Assembly (NCBI GenBank): GCA_002329325.1 | Contig: DCTX01000048.1 | Location: 1-8,345, forward strand | DNA length: 8,345 nt | Direction of reading: 5' to 3' | Source: Anaerolineales bacterium UBA1429 | GTDB taxonomy: Bacteria; Chloroflexota; Anaerolineae; UBA1429 | Shown: piece by piece, positions 6,127 through 8,345 of the stretch | Layout: each line of letters starts with the position of its first letter | How positions within the stretch are numbered: the stretch's first letter is position 1 | Notes under the pieces: model-generated | Database searches by the model: none | Told to the model about the DNA's origin: nothing | The model's input: only the letters and a program-made list of their open reading frames with translations | Made by a program: the position numbers and the translations under genes

Positions 6127-6746
6127 GTCGGCGATCCGCTGGGCATGCTTGCTTGGCGAGCTCCCACGTGGAAGCGCAGCACCACGCCGGCCAACTGCAG
6201 CGTGTCTCCATCCTGGAGGGCTGTCGGCTGGCCCGCAGCCAGCGCCCTGCCATTCACAAGGGTAGAGTGCCTTGCGGTTGGCAGATGCACGATGCTCCAA
6301 CCGCGCTCGTTGTGCGATAGTACGGCGTGCTCACGAGAGACGGTCAATCCATTGACCTCTTGACTGAGATCGATCAACCGAGGGTGCCCCGGCGCAGGTC
6401 CCCTGTGGGGACGGCCGAGCAACGACTCCCCCTGTTCCAGGAGGTATTTGCGCCCAGACGCGGCCAGGAGGAACGCGCCGGCAATCGCCGCTGGGCCCCC
6501 ACTGACGCGCCGGCAGACCAAGCTGGTTCCATCCCAAAGTCGCAGGGCGTCCAGCCCCACGTTCTGCGGAAGCGGGTTCCCGGTGGCTGCCTCAGCCAGC
6601 ACCCACTCGGCGCTCTCCTCCGGACGGTCATCCAGCGCCGAGGAGATCAGCTCAGCCAGCTCGCTGGCCGGCACGTCCCCAGGCACGTCGAGATCATGAG
6701 CCTCGCCGGTTGGTCCCCACATCAGCTCGATAAGGACCCGGCTCAT
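6123..6746 (-). CDS. YukD/EsaB-like ubiquitin-fold domain fused to FHA domain
   Basis: This is a 207-residue soluble protein with no signal peptide or clear membrane helix. Residues ~3-80 fit the YukD/EsaB ubiquitin-like fold: an N-terminal strand (VLIELMW), a VPASELAELI helix, then W48-V-L, a GNPLP turn and a final DGTSLVCRR strand. Residues ~92-194 form an FHA domain with G111-R112, S137-R138-E139-H140 and N165-G166, the positions that normally contact phosphothreonine. The usual NGT before the VNG turn reads HST here. YukD/EsaB is a small cytosolic accessory factor of Firmicutes type VII secretion; FHA domains bind phosphothreonine peptides. Fusing the two suggests that phosphorylation by the downstream kinase controls the secretion machine, which is inference. 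The ATG overlaps the ATPase stop, with AGGA nine bases upstream, and the stop overlaps the peptidase start, so translation is probably coupled. Confidence 0.85.
   Translation of the reverse strand: MSRVLIELMWGPTGEAHDLDVPGDVPASELAELISSALDDRPEESAEWVLAEAATGNPLPQNVGLDALRLWDGTSLVCRRVSGGPAAIAGAFLLAASGRKYLLEQGESLLGRPHRGPAPGHPRLIDLSQEVNGLTVSREHAVLSHNERGWSIVHLPTARHSTLVNGRALAAGQPTALQDGDTLQLAGVVLRFHVGARQASMPSGSPT
6743..6746 (-). promoter_or_regulatory. ATGA stop/start overlap, ATPase to YukD-FHA
   Basis: The TGA of the ATPase shares bases with the ATG of the YukD-FHA gene. Such overlaps commonly couple translation and hold subunit ratios, and here they tie the motor to its ubiquitin-like partner. Confidence 0.75.
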
Positions 6747-8345
6747 GATGCGGTTTCCTGTCTGGGTGGAGATCCCGCAACCTGCGCCGGGCCTGTCCAG
6801 GCCGGAATGTCCGGGACCGCGATCTTGATGCGGCGGACACGCCCTCGGTAAAAGTAATATCCCTCCCCTGGCTGCAGCCCGACTCCGCTTTCCCTGTAGG
6901 GCAATCGGAGATCAAAGACGCGATCATCGGCGGTGCCCAGCACAAAGCCGGCCTGGGCGTTGCGGATCGTCTTGATCGGCTCTTGCCAGCCTCTGTCGCA
7001 GACATCATTGATCTCGGAAGCGAGCAGCAGGTGCAACCCTAGGCCTCGTCCTCGGCGCAGGAGATCATGCAGGCTAGTCTTGGTCTGCTCTGAGGTGCCA
7101 TCGAAAGCCTGATCGAGACAACCATCTACGACCAGGAGAAGACGTGGCAGGGCCTGGGATCCCTGGGCATCGGCATCGGGCGAGGATTGGAGCACTCGCT
7201 CTCTCTGGGTGAGGATATCACCCAGGGTCGCCACAATGGGGCGCGCCTGCTCATCCTCACAGGAATAGCCGGCGATGTGTTCGAGTCGTCGTAGTTCGGC
7301 CAGGCCCATCCGCTGCGAGTCCAGGACATAGATCGCGAGATCGTTCGGAGGAAGCCTGCTGGCCAAAGACAAGACCCAGGTCGTCAGTAGCGTGGATTTG
7401 CCGCTCTGCGCAGGGCCCGTGATCAGGAAGCAGGGCGAGTCCTTCAGATCACCCCAGAAGGTCGTCAGATCCGCTACGTTGACCCCCAACGGGGCTGCGG
7501 TGCTCGAGCCCGCTGCCGAGTCATCTGACGCCTCAGCGAGCAGGTGCTCCAGTGCCACTCTCTCCGGCAAGGTTCGCACCGGGGGCGCGCACTCGCCTTG
7601 CCAGGCCTCAGCGATAGCCGCGACTTGCTCCTTGAGACGGGTATTGCGCTCTGCATCCGAATCTCCTGCCGCGGGAAGCGCCGTCTGAAACTCGAGAGCC
7701 AGTTCGCCCCGGATGAGCCCACGTCCGGGCGTGGCCTTGGGGACCAGGTTCTCTGTGCGCCCGAGCAGGGAGCCATACTCCCCGGCCTCCACCAAGTGCA
7801 GAGCCACGACCGAGGTGATGCTACCTGTGAGCCGGTATCGCATGCCCGACGAGCTGTTGGCCGTGAGCACCAGATGTACGCCCAGATTGGCCCCCTCGCG
7901 GGCGATCTGCACGATGTCGCCTTCCAGCTCCTCAAAGGCCTCCTGGAAAGCGGCATAGTTGTCGATCAGGAACAGCACCTCCGGCAAAGGCCGGTCTGAG
8001 GCGCGGTTATACGCGACGAGTGTCGAGACGGGGATTTCGCCAAAGCGCTGCCTGCGCTGATCCATCTCGCGCAGCAGGTATCGAATCAGTCTTTGAACTC
8101 GCTCCGTCTCCTCAACCGTAATGACAGCGCCGACGTGCGGAAGGGGCTCGAACAGGCGCAGCAGGCGATCGTCGAAATCCAGAGCATAGATATGCACCGC
8201 ATCTGGCGGGTGTGAGAGGGCGATGGATGTCACCAGCGTCATCAGGAACGTCGTCTTGCCAAAGCCCGGAGCGCCATATACGGCCAGGTGAGCATCGCTC
8301 AGATCGAGCGACAGGGGCCGCTGCCGCTGCTGTTGCGGCTCGTCC
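6743..8345 (-). CDS. EssC/EccC-like FtsK/SpoIIIE-type secretion ATPase, C-terminal part (5' end outside window)
   Basis: The gene is cut by the right edge. The frame is open to base 8344, giving 533 visible residues; a Met at 8242 is internal because it lies just after a Walker A motif. Two P-loop domains are seen. Domain A has Walker A GAPGFGKTT (8275-8249) and Walker B LFLIDN, followed by a GVHLVLTANS strand. Domain B has Walker A GPAQSGKST and Walker B LLLVVDG, followed by GLGLHLLLAS. Both Walker B aspartates lack the usual following Glu (DN and DG). This tandem order matches the last two of the three ATPase domains of EssC/EccC, the motor of type VII secretion, in which the C-terminal domains bind substrate and regulate. 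Domain 1, any membrane helices and any N-terminal FHA would lie outside the window. The stop overlaps the next start (ATGA), and that neighbour carries a YukD domain, supporting a T7SS-type role. Another FtsK-family translocase is possible but less likely. Confidence 0.88.
   Translation of the reverse strand, partial: DEPQQQRQRPLSLDLSDAHLAVYGAPGFGKTTFLMTLVTSIALSHPPDAVHIYALDFDDRLLRLFEPLPHVGAVITVEETERVQRLIRYLLREMDQRRQRFGEIPVSTLVAYNRASDRPLPEVLFLIDNYAAFQEAFEELEGDIVQIAREGANLGVHLVLTANSSSGMRYRLTGSITSVVALHLVEAGEYGSLLGRTENLVPKATPGRGLIRGELALEFQTALPAAGDSDAERNTRLKEQVAAIAEAWQGECAPPVRTLPERVALEHLLAEASDDSAAGSSTAAPLGVNVADLTTFWGDLKDSPCFLITGPAQSGKSTLLTTWVLSLASRLPPNDLAIYVLDSQRMGLAELRRLEHIAGYSCEDEQARPIVATLGDILTQRERVLQSSPDADAQGSQALPRLLLVVDGCLDQAFDGTSEQTKTSLHDLLRRGRGLGLHLLLASEINDVCDRGWQEPIKTIRNAQAGFVLGTADDRVFDLRLPYRESGVGLQPGEGYYFYRGRVRRIKIAVPDIPAWTGPAQVAGSPPRQETAS

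Noticed and set aside
6127..6300. N-terminal extension of the peptidase to an ATG at 6300
   Set aside because: It overlaps the FHA-coding part of the upstream gene. The ATGA start at 6126 is followed by a normal basic-plus-helix anchor.

Overview
The window is GC-rich and densely coding. All six genes lie on the minus strand, so transcription runs from the right edge to the left edge. The gene set suggests a filamentous or environmental bacterium of the Chloroflexota (Anaerolineae/Caldilineae-like). The reasons are the long Pro/Thr-rich 'PTPT/TATP' tails and linkers on surface proteins, the Hanks-type kinase with such a tail, and a YukD/FtsK-type secretion cluster with FHA, VWA and PP2C partners. 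This assignment is inference from protein style, not from a marker gene.

In order of transcription the layout is: (1) 8345-6743, the C-terminal two ATPase domains of an EssC/EccC-like FtsK/SpoIIIE ATPase, whose 5' end lies beyond the right edge; (2) 6746-6123, a YukD/EsaB-type ubiquitin-like domain fused to an FHA domain; (3) 6126-5179, a membrane-anchored C39-like cysteine peptidase; (4) 5101-3194, a VWA / Ig-like / transmembrane / cytoplasmic FHA protein; (5) 3145-1793, a membrane-anchored Ser/Thr kinase with a Pro/Thr-rich outer tail; (6) 1729-1, a PP2C phosphatase with a transmembrane helix, an outer Ig-like domain and a repetitive Pro/Thr tail, which runs off the left edge without a stop. 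Genes 1-2 and 2-3 overlap by ATGA. The later gaps are 77, 48 and 63 bases, each closed by a Shine-Dalgarno sequence. This looks like one operon. I saw no convincing internal promoter or terminator, and no stretch above 80 bases lacks a gene.

Together the genes look like a type VII-type secretion module joined to a complete threonine-phosphorylation circuit. The ATPase and YukD domain would drive export. The C39-like peptidase sits where it could process exported proteins outside the membrane. The kinase writes phosphothreonine, the PP2C enzyme removes it, and the two FHA domains (one on YukD, one on the cytoplasmic end of the VWA protein) read it. The VWA protein, the kinase and the phosphatase each span the membrane with an outer segment, so the circuit could sense the outside and gate export. 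This resembles in logic the kinase/phosphatase/FHA control of type VI secretion, but on a type VII-like ATPase. The functional linkage is inferred from gene order and domains. No WXG100/LXG substrate is visible in the window.
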